The translations under genes were made by a program, and so were the position numbers. Below, piece by piece: positions 35,093 to 45,491 of a DNA stretch of 64,000 nucleotides. Every line of letters starts with the position of its first letter. The stretch's first letter is position 1. The DNA comes from Methanobrevibacter boviskoreani JH1. GTDB taxonomy: Archaea > Methanobacteriota > Methanobacteria > Methanobacteriales > Methanobacteriaceae. The notes beneath the pieces are model-generated. The model did not search any database. It saw nothing but the letters and a program-made list of their open reading frames with translations, and was not told the origin of the DNA. The stretch covers positions 56,281 through 120,280 of the forward strand of contig NZ_BAGX02000010.1 in the NCBI RefSeq assembly GCF_000320505.1, in the 5' to 3' direction.

Positions 35093-36292
35093 ATGCTTTA
35101 TGATTTTGATGTGGCGATAGTTGGTGGAGGACCTGTCGGTTCAAGTTTAGCTTATAGGCTTGCCCTTCAGGATATTTCCGTAGCTGTTTTTGATAAGAAG
35201 AAATTTGTTGGATACCCCCTACAATGTGCGGGAATATTAAGTAAATCAGTCTATGAGCTTAATGACTTACCAGATGACGTAATTATTAATAAGGTTAAAG
35301 GGGCGTTTTTACATTCACCAAACTATACCTTAAAAGTTGAAAAAAATGAGACCGAAGCTCTAATTATTGATAGGGTAGGATATGATCAGTATTTAATCAA
35401 CCGTGCTGTAAACCATGGTGTTAAAGTATTCTTACAACATAAGGTAATTGATCTAAATCTCAAAGAAGGTATTGTAAACACTAATAAAGGGGAATTTAAA
35501 GCAAGGATAATTGTGGGTGCCGATGGCTGTAATTCACTTGTGTCTAAAACCATGGGAAATAAGTTAAAATATTCTCCGGCATGTCAATATCTAGTTAGAT
35601 TAGGTGATAGTGATACCTCTAAATTAAGCTTGTCTCATGTTGATGTTTTTGTAAATAGTAGTGTTTTGCCTGGTTTCTTATGGTCCATACCCCTTGGGGA
35701 TAATCTGTTTAGAATAGGTCTTTTCTCGGACAATAAAATCAAAGGGGATTCTAATATTCTTGATGATTTTTTAAATAATGGAGGAGAATTTGAAAATAAT
35801 AATCTTAACATTACCTATTACGAGATAATTGAGAAATATCGTGGAAACATCCCATTTTATGATAAAAACAAGATTATTGTTAAAGATAGGGCTATTTTAA
35901 TCGGTGATGCTGCAAGTCAGGTAAAACCTACAACCGGCGGTGGATTAATCTACGGATTTTCAGCCATAGACATTGCTGTAGATACGATTAAGGATACACT
36001 TTTAAAAGATGATGTAAGTGTTTTAAAGAATTATTCAAAGGAATTTAAAAAATTATACTCTGGAGAATTAAATACCGAGGTTAAGGTTCATAATACATTA
36101 AATATTCTATCTGATAGGAATCTTGACTATCTATTTAAAAAAATCAAGGAAAACAATGGTGAAGGACTTATCTCAGAATATGGGGATATGGATAAACAAT
36201 CCGTTCTTGTAAAGGAAGTGTTAAAAAGAGGATTGTTATTTAAAATTACTCCAAAGGTCATATCAAGTAAAATATCCCGTATTTGGAGTTAA
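35093..36292 (+). CDS. geranylgeranyl reductase family flavoprotein
   Basis: This is a 399-residue FAD-dependent oxidoreductase. The FAD-binding FDVAIVGGGPVGSSLAYRL starts at residue 4. PLQCAGILS, VGADGCNSLV and the second FAD motif ILIGDAASQVKPTTGGGLIYG follow, all typical of the archaeal geranylgeranyl reductase family. These enzymes saturate the isoprenoid chains of membrane lipids (digeranylgeranylglycerophospholipid reductase) or other prenyl groups. Several paralogues occur per methanogen, so the precise lipid substrate is open. It follows the PH-domain gene by 43 bases. Confidence 0.85.
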   Translation: MLYDFDVAIVGGGPVGSSLAYRLALQDISVAVFDKKKFVGYPLQCAGILSKSVYELNDLPDDVIINKVKGAFLHSPNYTLKVEKNETEALIIDRVGYDQYLINRAVNHGVKVFLQHKVIDLNLKEGIVNTNKGEFKARIIVGADGCNSLVSKTMGNKLKYSPACQYLVRLGDSDTSKLSLSHVDVFVNSSVLPGFLWSIPLGDNLFRIGLFSDNKIKGDSNILDDFLNNGGEFENNNLNITYYEIIEKYRGNIPFYDKNKIIVKDRAILIGDAASQVKPTTGGGLIYGFSAIDIAVDTIKDTLLKDDVSVLKNYSKEFKKLYSGELNTEVKVHNTLNILSDRNLDYLFKKIKENNGEGLISEYGDMDKQSVLVKEVLKRGLLFKITPKVISSKISRIWS

Positions 36293-36378
36293 ATCCATAC
36301 TTTTAATAATGATTATATGTTTATATTTTGATTTAAATTTATTAAAAATGAATTTGTTATTTATTTAGGAGCAAAAAT

Positions 36379-37410
36379 ATGGAACTTCTTTTAATTCAAT
36401 CTCAGGAACATGAATCTTTACCTATTGCAGAACTTAAAGCCGTTCTTGAAGCCGAAGATTTCAGGTGCAATATAGAGAAAATAAGACCCGGTTTAACGAT
36501 TTTAAACTCAATCAATCCGGATGAGATCGATGACATTTATAAAAGGCTAGTTGAAAGGTTGGCATACACTCATCAAATCAATCAGGTAATATCCAATTCC
36601 AATTTGGATGATCTAAAAGAGGATATTTCCAAAATAGATTGGAATAATATAATTGATAAGACCTTTGTAGTTAGGGTTAAAACATTTAACAAAGATGTAA
36701 ATGTTGAGGATTATGAAAGAAAGATAGGCAGTTTAATATTGGATAACTCTGAAAACCTTAAGGTGAATCTAACCAAACCAAATACAAAAATCAGGTTAAT
36801 TGTATATGAAAATACTGTCTATATTTGTATGGAAAAATATATTTTAAATAAAAAGTATTTCCAGGATTTTAAGCCTCATAAAAGACCTTTTTTCCATCCA
36901 GGTTGCATGTCTCCGAAACTTGCAAGATGTATGGTTAATCTATCTAGAATAAAGAAAGGCCAATTACTTCTTGATCCATTCTGTGGTACCGGTGGCATGC
37001 TTATGGAAGGTGGATTGATAGGTGCAAGGGTAGTTGGAACAGATATTGACTGGAATATGAAGAATGGTTCCGCCATTAACTGTGAATATGCAGGTGTTAA
37101 GGATTATAAAACCTATCAAGTGGACATTAATGAACTTAAAATGTATGAGTTATGTGATGCGGTAGTAACTGATCCTCCCTATGGAATATCCACCACCACT
37201 GGTGGCCGTAATGATTTGATCTTTAAGGATTTTTTACTAGCAATAAAAAGAAACATGAAAGAAAATGCCCTTTTGGTCATTGCCAGTCCACATTTCGTTA
37301 ACATAGATCAGTTTTTGGATGAGGTGGGCTTTAAATTATTAGAAAGATACCAGATTAAAATGCATAAAAGTCTAACACGTATCATTTCTGTAATAGCTCT
37401 GGATAATTAA
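36379..37410 (+). CDS. tRNA (guanine10-N2)-dimethyltransferase, Trm-G10
   Basis: This is a 343-residue enzyme with an N-terminal THUMP region (about 50-150) and a Rossmann-fold methyltransferase domain. The SAM motif DPFCGTGGML (about 198-207) and catalytic TDPPYG (about 260-265) define N2-guanine methylation. The conserved opening LLIQSQEHESLPIAELKAVLE is shared with archaeal Trm-G10 proteins. FHPGCMSPKLARCMVNL precedes the SAM motif, as in this family. It would make m2G and m2,2G at position 10 of tRNA. The ribosome-binding site is AGGAGC. Confidence 0.9.
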   Translation: MELLLIQSQEHESLPIAELKAVLEAEDFRCNIEKIRPGLTILNSINPDEIDDIYKRLVERLAYTHQINQVISNSNLDDLKEDISKIDWNNIIDKTFVVRVKTFNKDVNVEDYERKIGSLILDNSENLKVNLTKPNTKIRLIVYENTVYICMEKYILNKKYFQDFKPHKRPFFHPGCMSPKLARCMVNLSRIKKGQLLLDPFCGTGGMLMEGGLIGARVVGTDIDWNMKNGSAINCEYAGVKDYKTYQVDINELKMYELCDAVVTDPPYGISTTTGGRNDLIFKDFLLAIKRNMKENALLVIASPHFVNIDQFLDEVGFKLLERYQIKMHKSLTRIISVIALDN

Positions 37411-37582
37411 ATCATTAGAATTTTCCTTTTCTTTTTTATTTTCTTTTTTATGCAATAAATGTAAATATTAATAAACTTGCTTTTTTTTTAAAGTTTTTAT
37501 ACAAAATTTTATAAATGTAAATAATAATAAATTTACTTAATAATCCATTTTTTATATTTAAAAAATTTATTATAGTGATAAA

Positions 37583-39073
37583 ATGAAAATCAATGTATTA
37601 GATACGACTTTAAGAGATGGAGAGCAGACTCCAGGTGTTTCTTTAACATCAAATGAGAAATTAAGAATAGCAAAGAAATTAGATGAGATTGGAGTAGATA
37701 TTATTGAAGCAGGTTCAGCTATTACTTCAGAAGGAGAAAAAGAAGCTATTCGTCAAATTACTCATCAGGGTTTAAATGCGGAAATATCAAGTTTTGCACG
37801 TTCTCTCAAGGGGGATATCGATTCATGTATTGACTGTGATGTGGATTGTGTGAATCTTGTTGTATCTACTAGTGATATTCATATTAAATATAAATTAAAC
37901 TCAAGTCGGGATGAAGTTATAGAGAATATGGTTTCAAATATAGAATATGCAAAGGATCATGGTTTAATCGTGGAACTATCTGCCGAGGATGCAACAAGAA
38001 CCGATTTTGAATATTTGAAGAAAGTATTCCAGACAGCATTGGATACAGGTGCTGACAGATTATGTCCATGTGATACCGTAGGGGTACTTACCCCTGAAAA
38101 GTCCTATGACTTCTATAATAAACTGTCCTTTTTAGACGGACCTCTAAGTGCACATTGTCATAACGACTATGGTCTTGCAGTTGCAAATACTCTGGAAGCT
38201 ATACGTGGTGGAGCAACAATAATTCATGGAACTATCAATGGTATTGGTGAACGTGCAGGTAACGCGTCTTTGGAGGAGATTGTAGTTGCATTGAACAATC
38301 TTTATGAGGGAAAATATACTACCGATATTAAAATTAACCAATTGTACAATGCCTCAAAATTAGTATCAAGAACAACTGGAGTATATCTTCAACCTAATAA
38401 AGCTATTGTAGGTGAAAATGTCTTCGCACATGAATCAGGTATACATGCAGATGGTGTAATTAAGAATGCATCTACCTATGAGTCAATCACTCCCGAGTTA
38501 TTGGGCCGTCACAGAAAATTTGTGGTAGGTAAACATACAGGAACCAAGGGATTAAAGAACCGCCTTGAAGAATTGGGTATTGATGTGGATAAGGAGCAGC
38601 TACTTGAAATTTTTAAACAGGTTAAGGACTTCTCCGATAAGGGCAAATGTTTAACTGATGTGGATCTTCAGGCCATATCTGATAAGGTTCTTGAAAAGGA
38701 TATGAAACAGAAAGTAAATCTTGAAGAGGTAACTGTGGTGTCAGGTAATAATGTTACACCTACCGCATCTGTAAAACTTAAAACAGGTGATTCCGAGATT
38801 CTAGAATCCAGCACTGGTTTGGGTCCTGTTGATGCTGCATATAATGCAGTTAAAAAATGTCTTAATGAATTTTCAGATGTTGAATTAGAAGAGTTCCACG
38901 TAGATGCAATTACAGGTGGTGCAGACGCACTTATTGATGTAATTACCAAGGTAAGTTTGGGGGATAAGGTAATATCCTCAAGGGGAACAGATTCCGATAT
39001 AATTATTGCAAGTGTTGAATCATATCTCACTGGTGTTAACAGACTTTTAGAGGAAAATGATGAGGACTTATGA
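37583..39073 (+). CDS. 2-isopropylmalate / (R)-citramalate synthase family protein
   Basis: This is a 496-residue acyltransferase of the LeuA/CimA/AksA family. The TIM barrel begins [17 protein letters not shown] (residues 5-21) and carries [12 protein letters not shown] with the metal-binding His pair, and [12 protein letters not shown] linker holds [11 protein letters not shown]-terminal regulatory domain (about 380-485) is present, which AksA homocitrate synthases lack. That argues for isopropylmalate (leucine) or citramalate (isoleucine) synthesis. The close N-terminal likeness to methanogen CimA as I remember it tips slightly to citramalate synthase. Single gene, with a GTGATAAA site before ATG. 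Confidence 0.9.
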   Translation: MKINVLDTTLRDGEQTPGVSLTSNEKLRIAKKLDEIGVDIIEAGSAITSEGEKEAIRQITHQGLNAEISSFARSLKGDIDSCIDCDVDCVNLVVSTSDIHIKYKLNSSRDEVIENMVSNIEYAKDHGLIVELSAEDATRTDFEYLKKVFQTALDTGADRLCPCDTVGVLTPEKSYDFYNKLSFLDGPLSAHCHNDYGLAVANTLEAIRGGATIIHGTINGIGERAGNASLEEIVVALNNLYEGKYTTDIKINQLYNASKLVSRTTGVYLQPNKAIVGENVFAHESGIHADGVIKNASTYESITPELLGRHRKFVVGKHTGTKGLKNRLEELGIDVDKEQLLEIFKQVKDFSDKGKCLTDVDLQAISDKVLEKDMKQKVNLEEVTVVSGNNVTPTASVKLKTGDSEILESSTGLGPVDAAYNAVKKCLNEFSDVELEEFHVDAITGGADALIDVITKVSLGDKVISSRGTDSDIIIASVESYLTGVNRLLEENDEDL

Positions 39074-39265
39074 CTAGTTTAATCTATTGTATTCTATTTT
39101 AATAAAATGGAATATTTTAAATCAATATTCCTTTTTTTTTAATTGAATACATTCATTTTATTTATATTGTGAATTTGAAATCTATTTTAGGATTTGCATT
39201 ATAATAGATTTAAAATTCATTTATTTATTCTAATTTGCATTATAAATTTAATAGAGGTTATTTAT

Positions 39266-39775
39266 TTGGATAATATTACAGACAATATTAAAATACTGGG
39301 TTTTACAAGTGAAATTGATGATGTGTCAAGAACATTAAAAGATATTGACAAATTAAAGGATCAGTGTTGCGATGGGGTTGTTATTCAATTAATTGATGCT
39401 AAGGCTATTGGAGGAAAACGTCATGTTCTTCAAGGTACAATACAGGCTATTAAAGCCTTTCAAAGGGGAACTAATTTAGCTAATGATCTGGGTATTGAGT
39501 TATGTATCAGGATATCCGCCCAAAGACAAATCTCTAAAGCCCTTAAGGTTTTAGGTCTACATGAAGGTAAAATGGATATTTGTGTTGTCATGATTGATTG
39601 TCCAGATTATTTTGTTGATGAGTTAAATGACATGTTTTCTAAAAACAATGATGTATTCAAACCGGACATCGAATATTTGAAAGGTCTTTATAATATTTCA
39701 GATAAACAGTTTGACTCGATGTATATCGAGGATATATTAATTGATAAAACTACAAATTTAACTGTGGAAATATAA
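39266..39775 (+). CDS. cgi121: KEOPS complex subunit Cgi121
   Basis: About 169 residues. The core, HVLQGTIQAIKAFQRGTN then LCIRISAQRQISKALKVLGL, is the Cgi121 signature. Cgi121 binds Bud32 and tRNA in the KEOPS complex, which makes the universal t6A37 tRNA modification. I set the start at TTG 39266, seven bases after AGAGGT. The open frame reaches back to 39194, but those codons have no ribosome-binding site and unlike composition. No other KEOPS gene is nearby. Confidence 0.85.
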   Translation: MDNITDNIKILGFTSEIDDVSRTLKDIDKLKDQCCDGVVIQLIDAKAIGGKRHVLQGTIQAIKAFQRGTNLANDLGIELCIRISAQRQISKALKVLGLHEGKMDICVVMIDCPDYFVDELNDMFSKNNDVFKPDIEYLKGLYNISDKQFDSMYIEDILIDKTTNLTVEI

Positions 39776-39886
39776 AAATTTATAAGTATTTTAACTTTTT
39801 AACCTTAAATTAATTTAATTAATTCCTGGGTCAAAAAAAATAAATTGTCTTTTTTTTAATAAAACAATCATTATTATGGTGGGAAA

Positions 39887-40873
39887 ATGGATTTATTATT
39901 TAAAAAACCTCATGAAGAGACTAAACGAATCATGTCTAGAGTGGCTATCGGTAAAACTCCTTTGGATGAGAAGGATATGTCTTTTACCGAGATTGCCCAA
40001 TATAATCTTGAGGAGACTATAAACCATAAATACGCTCATATTCTAAACAGTGGTAATGGAGCTATTTTTACGGCACTGGCTTCTGTTACAGGTAAGATAA
40101 TTCTACCTAACCAGGGTGGATGGAATGGTTTCAAGCAGATTTCTAGATTTTTAGATAAACCTTTTGAAATGGTTGAAACAGATTTGGGATTAATAGATCT
40201 TGAAAACTTGAATGATATCCTATCTTCCCTAGATAAATCCGTAAAAAACGGATTTGTTCTAACTAGTTTTGCAGGGTATACTGCGGAGCAGAACATTAGG
40301 GAAATATCCAAAATATGTCATGATAATGATGTAATATTAATTGAGGATGTATCAGGATCTATAGCGGATAGTAAATCAAGACTTGCTAATGGTAAATATT
40401 CGGATATTATTGTAGGTTCAACAGGCAGTCCTAAAATATTAAATGTCCGGGACGGTGGATTTATCACATCTGATGATCCGTCCATATTTGAGGACAATAG
40501 AATATTACTAAAATCCTTCAAGTCAAATGAGATTACGGCAAGCGGTATCGTATCCGAGCTTTCATTTGCTGAGGATAATCTTAATAAAACAATAGATGCT
40601 TGTATGTATATTAAAAGTAATTTGGATAATGTAATATATCCTGATAAGAGGGGTATAAACGTTATAGTTAAATCGGATAATCCTAAAGAATTATCATGGA
40701 ATCTTAAAAAGGAATTTAATCTTGATGAACATGGTATGATAACCAGATGTCCCAATTATAATAGGGTTAAAGAAAAGGCTGTAGCTATTGAAATTAAGAA
40801 TCTTGATATATCAGAGCTTGAAAAAGATAACTTGGATAGGATTATTGAAGTAATTAAGAAACATCAAAATTAG
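39887..40873 (+). CDS. DegT/DnrJ-like PLP-dependent aminotransferase family protein
   Basis: This 328-residue protein has the fold-type I aminotransferase layout. SGNGAIFTALAS is the PLP phosphate loop, GGWNGF follows, IEDVSGSIADS provides the Asp that contacts the pyridine ring, and GSTGSPKILNVRDGGFI includes the likely Schiff-base Lys. The spacing is like DegT/AHBA synthases, but the active-site serine/histidine surroundings differ, so the reaction is uncertain. It may act in cell-wall or cofactor synthesis. Convergent with the NreA gene. The start follows GTGGGAAA. Confidence 0.7.
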   Translation: MDLLFKKPHEETKRIMSRVAIGKTPLDEKDMSFTEIAQYNLEETINHKYAHILNSGNGAIFTALASVTGKIILPNQGGWNGFKQISRFLDKPFEMVETDLGLIDLENLNDILSSLDKSVKNGFVLTSFAGYTAEQNIREISKICHDNDVILIEDVSGSIADSKSRLANGKYSDIIVGSTGSPKILNVRDGGFITSDDPSIFEDNRILLKSFKSNEITASGIVSELSFAEDNLNKTIDACMYIKSNLDNVIYPDKRGINVIVKSDNPKELSWNLKKEFNLDEHGMITRCPNYNRVKEKAVAIEIKNLDISELEKDNLDRIIEVIKKHQN

Positions 40874-40937
40874 TGTTTAAAAAAAATTAGCATTTAAAAT
40901 TATTTTAATTCTTAAATTCCTGGATTAAAAAAAGGGT

Positions 40938-42134
40938 TTAGTTTGGATGCTCTTTTTTAAAGAATGCATCTAAACTTGTTTGTTTCGTATGTAAAAGCTC
41001 ATTAAGTAGGTGACTTGATTTCACATATCTGCTTAATGGAATATTTAAATTGGAACCGACATATCTTACAGCTGATTTTAAATCTTCAAACTCTTTATAA
41101 GGTTCCTCCATGGCTTTCTTAATATTTTCCCTAACATTAAACACGCCCATTGGAACGTAACCTGTATAGGCTTCCCTTAATATTAAAAGACCAGATTGCA
41201 GATTCATTTGTTTTAGCGCATCTAATACAACCATTTTGCTTGTATAGTAACAGCCGCCAACTGAGGAATATTCTTTCTTGTCCTCGTTAGTTTCATAATC
41301 GGAGAAAATTAGTTCCTCATTATTTTTAACTTTATAGAATGCCTCGATCCATTCAAATTGCCATTCTGTAGGTGTTAATATGATTCCGTAATAGTTATTA
41401 AGATCCTCATTCTCGTAAACCCTATAGGTATCAAGAATCGGATTTTTCCTAACATCCTTAAGTAGTTCATCTGCTAGACTTGAATCGACAGCGGTAATGG
41501 ACCATCTGGTTGGTACTAACTTTCTATTTTTGCCAATTCCGAACGCACCTACAGAGAATGATTTCTGAATTGCTGAGAAAGGCACATTCTTCTCATGTAA
41601 CCTCATTACAGCATCTTTGGCTGATAGGTCAGTATCATAATATGATTTTTCAAGTTGTCTGTCCCATTTTACAGCATCTATATCAAAGTTTTCAAGTATT
41701 CCACTAGGTCCATGGGGCATAGACTCCTGTGATAAGCTTGCACCCCTTGGCCTTTTGAGGAAATTTGCTTCGGCATCAGTGGATTTTGATGCAAGTGAAA
41801 TGTCTTGAAGTTTTTCAACAAAAGGATTATCCAAGTCATCTATCCTCATTAATTGTTTTCCACGTACTAGATTCATACGATACTTTAAAATATCGTCCTG
41901 ACTTTTATTTTGATTTAACCAGGACTCTGGTGAATCCATGATATAGGTATCTCCTAATTGGTTAGCCATCATTGGTCCTGCATATACTTTAGGATAGTTC
42001 CAATGACCTATAAAAACAGAAGGCGGGGTACTACCTTCAAGGTCCTTACCTACATTTACGGATTTCATCTTCATGTCTTTGGTCAATCTCTCAAGATAAG
42101 CATGTTTTGTTGTTCTTTGATTTTTACCTTTCAT
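40938..42134 (-). CDS. archaeal DNA repair protein of the NreA/NreB family
   Basis: This 398-residue protein matches the archaeal Nre family. [22 protein letters not shown] near the N-terminus is characteristic, as is [25 protein letters not shown] in the middle. It ends with a PCNA-interacting motif, QTSLDAFF, followed by six residues. NreA acts with PCNA in repair of DNA crosslink damage in Haloferax. The N-terminal zinc finger seen in some members is absent. Convergent with the DegT-like gene. Confidence 0.88.
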   Translation of the reverse strand: MKGKNQRTTKHAYLERLTKDMKMKSVNVGKDLEGSTPPSVFIGHWNYPKVYAGPMMANQLGDTYIMDSPESWLNQNKSQDDILKYRMNLVRGKQLMRIDDLDNPFVEKLQDISLASKSTDAEANFLKRPRGASLSQESMPHGPSGILENFDIDAVKWDRQLEKSYYDTDLSAKDAVMRLHEKNVPFSAIQKSFSVGAFGIGKNRKLVPTRWSITAVDSSLADELLKDVRKNPILDTYRVYENEDLNNYYGIILTPTEWQFEWIEAFYKVKNNEELIFSDYETNEDKKEYSSVGGCYYTSKMVVLDALKQMNLQSGLLILREAYTGYVPMGVFNVRENIKKAMEEPYKEFEDLKSAVRYVGSNLNIPLSRYVKSSHLLNELLHTKQTSLDAFFKKEHPN

Positions 42135-42232
42135 TTTATCCTTTAAAATTTTTTAATAATGTAAAATTAAAATATTCAAAAACATGTTAATTAAAAGTTT
42201 AAAAATAAAAAGATTTGTTTTAATTTATAATC

Positions 42233-42964
42233 CTACATTGCCAAAAACTGTAGACTATAAAAAATTAATGATAGGAATGTCATTATTAAGAATATCATTA
42301 GAACTATTATAATCACTAAAAATATTATTTCTCCGTTGGTAAAGCTACGTCTGATTGGTAGGTTTCTTTCCTTGACTTGCCATAACTGGTTCATTGATTC
42401 CTGAACATTACAGAATGTCCATACATCACCAATGATAGGTATGAAAATAAATATTAAAGTGTTTAAGATTGAGTCATAGGATTCTATGTTCTCGTTTCTA
42501 ATTAATTTTTCATAGTCCCTAAGTAGAATATAATACATAAACCAGTTAACTATAGGTATTATAAAACCAACTGTACGCCAACCTGGACGAATATCTTTGT
42601 TAAACCTATCTTTTAATAATGTGTTTGATTTATAATACCACCAAACTGAGTAAAACCAACCACCAACAAGTAAAAGAAGCAACTGTCTTCTAATTGGCAG
42701 TATGTCGGAATATTCCTCATTAAGATTATATTGGGTATTGTCTTGAATACTTTCTTTTCTTGTTTCTTCTTTTTTATTTTTGGATTTCTCTTTTAATTCC
42801 ATTTCGTGTTCTGGTGATACATAACTATTGATAAAATGATTTCTTGAAACGTCGTCCTCATCTTCTTGCCATTTAAGACAGTAAGGACATTTCTTAGTAT
42901 CTATTGGTATTTTTTTACCACAATAAATACAGTATTTAGTTGTTGTACCATGCATTTTTCTCAT
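42233..42964 (-). CDS. zinc-ribbon membrane protein (DUF4234-like)
   Basis: This 243-residue protein has an N-terminal zinc ribbon (YCIYCGKKIPI then CPYC, about 11-30) and a charged linker (30-80). A membrane part of about four helices follows (LLLLLVGGWFYSVWWYY, GFIIPIVNWFMYYILL, LIFIFIPIIGDVWTFC, and IFLVIIIVLMIFLIMTFL). The pattern GGWFYSVWWYYK resembles DUF4234 proteins. The function is unknown. It lies next to nreA with the same orientation but 98 bases apart. Confidence 0.75.
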   Translation of the reverse strand: MRKMHGTTTKYCIYCGKKIPIDTKKCPYCLKWQEDEDDVSRNHFINSYVSPEHEMELKEKSKNKKEETRKESIQDNTQYNLNEEYSDILPIRRQLLLLLVGGWFYSVWWYYKSNTLLKDRFNKDIRPGWRTVGFIIPIVNWFMYYILLRDYEKLIRNENIESYDSILNTLIFIFIPIIGDVWTFCNVQESMNQLWQVKERNLPIRRSFTNGEIIFLVIIIVLMIFLIMTFLSLIFYSLQFLAM

Positions 42965-43055
42965 CTTTTTAGTTTTTTATTAAGTAGGGAAGGTTTTTAA
43001 ATTTTAATTTTTAATGAAATTAATATCATTTAACCTTCACTATCATTTTAAATTC

Positions 43056-43982
43056 TTAAGCAAATTCAATAGTTGCAGGTGGTTTATCACTAACTGAAAG
43101 GGATACATGTGTAACTTCAGGAACTTCGGAGGTGATTCTTCTGGATATGTTTTTTATGAGTTCCCAAGGTATTTCCGGAACATATGCGGTCATGGCATCA
43201 AATGATGCAACCATCCTTACCACAACTAAATATCCAAAGTCCCTTTGATCCCCTTTAACACCAGTTACTTTTGTGTTTGTTAAAGCAGCAAAATATTGCC
43301 ATAATTCTTTATCAAATCCAGACTTTTCAACCTCTTCTCTGACAATTAAATCGGCATCTTGACATACCTTTATTTTTTCTTTTGTAAGTTCACCTATAAC
43401 ACGAACAGCTAAACCTGGGCCAGGAAATGGCTGGCGATGTACTATTGCATCAGGAAGTCCTAACTCCTCACCTATTTCCCTAACCTCATCTTTATATAAT
43501 TCACGGATAGGCTCTACAACTTCTAAAACCATTCCACTTGGAAGTGCAAGGTTGTGGTGAGATTTAATTTTTCCCTGGCTTTCAATCCAATCAGGTGCAA
43601 TTGTACCTTGAATAAGATATTTCGCATCTATTTTTTTAGCCTCTCTTTCAAACACATCAATAAATTTTTTACCTATTATCTTTCTTTTCCTCTCGGGATC
43701 TGTAATGCCTTTAAGGGCATCTAAAAATTCCTCTGATGCATCTACATAAATGAAATTTAATCTATCTTTAAAGGTTTCAATAACCTGTTCAGCTTCACCT
43801 TTCCTAAGTAATCCATGATCTACAAATATGGCAGTTAAGTTATCTCCAATGGCTTCACCAACAAGGACTGAGCATACAGAACTATCAACTCCACCAGATA
43901 ATGCTATAACCGCTTTCTCATCCTGGATTGTTTCTTTAACATTTTTTATAGCCTCATCTATAAAACCCTTAGGTGTAAACAT
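43056..43982 (-). CDS. guaAb: GMP synthase subunit B (ATP pyrophosphatase)
   Basis: This 308-residue subunit adenylates XMP and accepts ammonia from the glutaminase subunit to make GMP. The PP-loop SGGVDSS (about 29-35) binds ATP. VDHGLLR, the [11 protein letters not shown] region and KSHHNLALP follow. The dimerization domain ends with the invariant PPATIEF. In bacteria this is fused to the glutaminase; here, as in other archaea, the parts are separate genes (guaAa 44349-44912) with a small gene between. Confidence 0.95.
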   Translation of the reverse strand: MFTPKGFIDEAIKNVKETIQDEKAVIALSGGVDSSVCSVLVGEAIGDNLTAIFVDHGLLRKGEAEQVIETFKDRLNFIYVDASEEFLDALKGITDPERKRKIIGKKFIDVFEREAKKIDAKYLIQGTIAPDWIESQGKIKSHHNLALPSGMVLEVVEPIRELYKDEVREIGEELGLPDAIVHRQPFPGPGLAVRVIGELTKEKIKVCQDADLIVREEVEKSGFDKELWQYFAALTNTKVTGVKGDQRDFGYLVVVRMVASFDAMTAYVPEIPWELIKNISRRITSEVPEVTHVSLSVSDKPPATIEFA

Positions 43983-44004
43983 AAATCATTCCTCAAAAAT
44001 CAAT

Positions 44005-44265
44005 TTATTCTGTGTCTTCAGGAGGTTGGAAATCGTCTACTAATTTTAAAAGTATTGATTCAAGACCGTCTTCATTTCCGGCATCCACAGCTTCCATAAT
44101 AGCATCGTATTTGATGTATTTTTCTATTTTAATACTTTTTTCACCAATGCCTGAGATTCTAAATTCATAGTCTTCGCTACCTATAGGTACGACTAATTTT
44201 TCTCTTTTAAGATTTGGTTTATATTCTAATGCTTTGTTTTTCAAGTCTTCTGGATTGTCAATCAT
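44005..44265 (-). CDS. small protein encoded between GMP synthase subunits
   Basis: This 86-residue acidic protein of unknown function lies between guaAa and guaAb in the same direction, 22 bases before guaAb. The sequence has a beta-hairpin-like start (KLVVPIGSEDYEFRISG) and helices. The placement suggests a part in the GMP synthase complex or purine metabolism, but nothing in the protein proves it. The ribosome-binding site AAAGAGGTT precedes ATG. Confidence 0.7.
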   Translation of the reverse strand: MIDNPEDLKNKALEYKPNLKREKLVVPIGSEDYEFRISGIGEKSIKIEKYIKYDAIMEAVDAGNEDGLESILLKLVDDFQPPEDTE

Positions 44266-44348
44266 TTTTTAACCTCTTTTTAATAGTTTTACAAGTGTAA
44301 TATCTTTTAAATTTAATCGAATAATATTATTTGAAGTTTAAATCAGTT

Positions 44349-44912
44349 TTATAAACTATTTTTACATATTTCATAGAAGTTTAAGAATACCTCATCTCCT
44401 CTAGGGGTGGTATGTACTTCTGGGTGGAATTGAATTCCGTAAATATCTTTATCCTTATGTTTCATAGCTTCAATATCACAGACGTCAGAGTTGGCAAGTA
44501 TTTTAAAGTCTTTTGGTAAAGTCTTAACTTCATCCTTATGTGATGTCCAAACATCCATGTCAGGTCCAAGACCTTTTAGAAGTTCCTCCTCTTCGGTAAT
44601 ATTAATTTGAACCTGTGCATAACTTTCGGTCTTTGAGGTTTCTACTTCACCGCCATATTTTAAGGCAATCAATTGATGGCCTAAACAGATTCCTAATGTA
44701 GGAACATCAATTTCACCAATATAATCGGAACTATTTCCACTTAATTCAATGGATGGACCTCCACCTAAAATTAGTCCCATTGGCTCTTTTTCTTTAATTT
44801 CGTCAACTGTTAGGGAATTGCTTACAAGCTCACAAGGTATATCTAAGTTTTGTAGGCTTCTTTGAATCCTGTGATTATATTGACCTCTATTATTTATAAT
44901 AATAATTTTCAT
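44349..44912 (-). CDS. guaAa: GMP synthase subunit A (glutamine amidotransferase)
   Basis: This 187-residue class I glutamine amidotransferase supplies ammonia to GMP synthase subunit B. The nucleophile Cys is in GICLGHQ (about 74-80). The catalytic His and Glu are in FHPEV near the C-terminus. [12 protein letters not shown] and [12 protein letters not shown] are typical of archaeal GuaAa. First gene of the guaAa-small-guaAb group; the shared intergenic region to the small membrane protein at 45051 holds its promoter. Confidence 0.95.
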   Translation of the reverse strand: MKIIIINNRGQYNHRIQRSLQNLDIPCELVSNSLTVDEIKEKEPMGLILGGGPSIELSGNSSDYIGEIDVPTLGICLGHQLIALKYGGEVETSKTESYAQVQINITEEEELLKGLGPDMDVWTSHKDEVKTLPKDFKILANSDVCDIEAMKHKDKDIYGIQFHPEVHTTPRGDEVFLNFYEICKNSL

Positions 44913-45050
44913 AATATATTCTCGCTATGATTTTTAAAGTATCTAATGATATTTTTTTAGATATATACTATAATTATATATAATTATAATTCTTTTATAT
45001 TTTTTTATAATTCAAATGTTTTATATACTAGATTTTTAATATTAATAAGT

Positions 45051-45209
45051 ATGGAAACTCAGGATTTAGTATTTATTTTAATTGCATTACTATTAGCAAT
45101 TGTAGTATTCTATTTATTTATGTGGTTATTACCTGTAATAGTAATTCTTTTAATTACATTCTTCATTTATATGTTCTTAAATGATAGGTTTGGTAATGGC
45201 GGATACTAG
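45051..45209 (+). CDS. 52-residue membrane protein
   Basis: Begins METQDLVFIL and is almost wholly hydrophobic: two closely spaced membrane helices (about 6-27 and 28-43), then a polar end NDRFGNGGY. A TATA-like TTTATATACTA lies about 25-30 bases before ATG and there is no ribosome-binding site, so the mRNA is probably leaderless. A perfect 24 bp palindrome after the stop looks like its terminator. This clean unit supports a real gene. The function is unknown. Confidence 0.6.
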   Translation: METQDLVFILIALLLAIVVFYLFMWLLPVIVILLITFFIYMFLNDRFGNGGY

Positions 45210-45241
45210 ATTGTTATGTTAATTTTATTTTAATAATATTT

Positions 45242-45265
45242 TAACTTAATTTTAAAATTAAGTTA
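45242..45265 (+). terminator. 24 bp perfect palindrome, likely terminator
   Basis: The arms TAACTTAATTTT and AAAATTAAGTTA form a perfect hairpin followed by TTTTCCTTTG, 32 bases after the stop of the small membrane protein. Confidence 0.6.
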
Positions 45266-45491
45266 TTTTCCTTTGTTTTTATTTATTCGGATTCTTGTTT
45301 ATTTTTACCTGTTTTCAATTGTCTTACTGGAATTTTTTTTATTAAAGACATCAATTTTTTCATGAACTTTTTTTTTAAAATATTGTATGGTTGTTTTTTA
45401 CTAATTTCTCTTAATTTCCATAAAAAATTAAAAAGTAAATGGAAGTTTTATATTTATGCTGCTTTTGAATCCGTTAATTAAAAGTTTATGT

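Noticed and set aside
39194-39265. Upstream extension of Cgi121
   Set aside because: The 24 extra codons encode a hydrophobic, Ile/Phe-rich stretch without a ribosome-binding site, while TTG 39266 has AGAGGT at the right distance.
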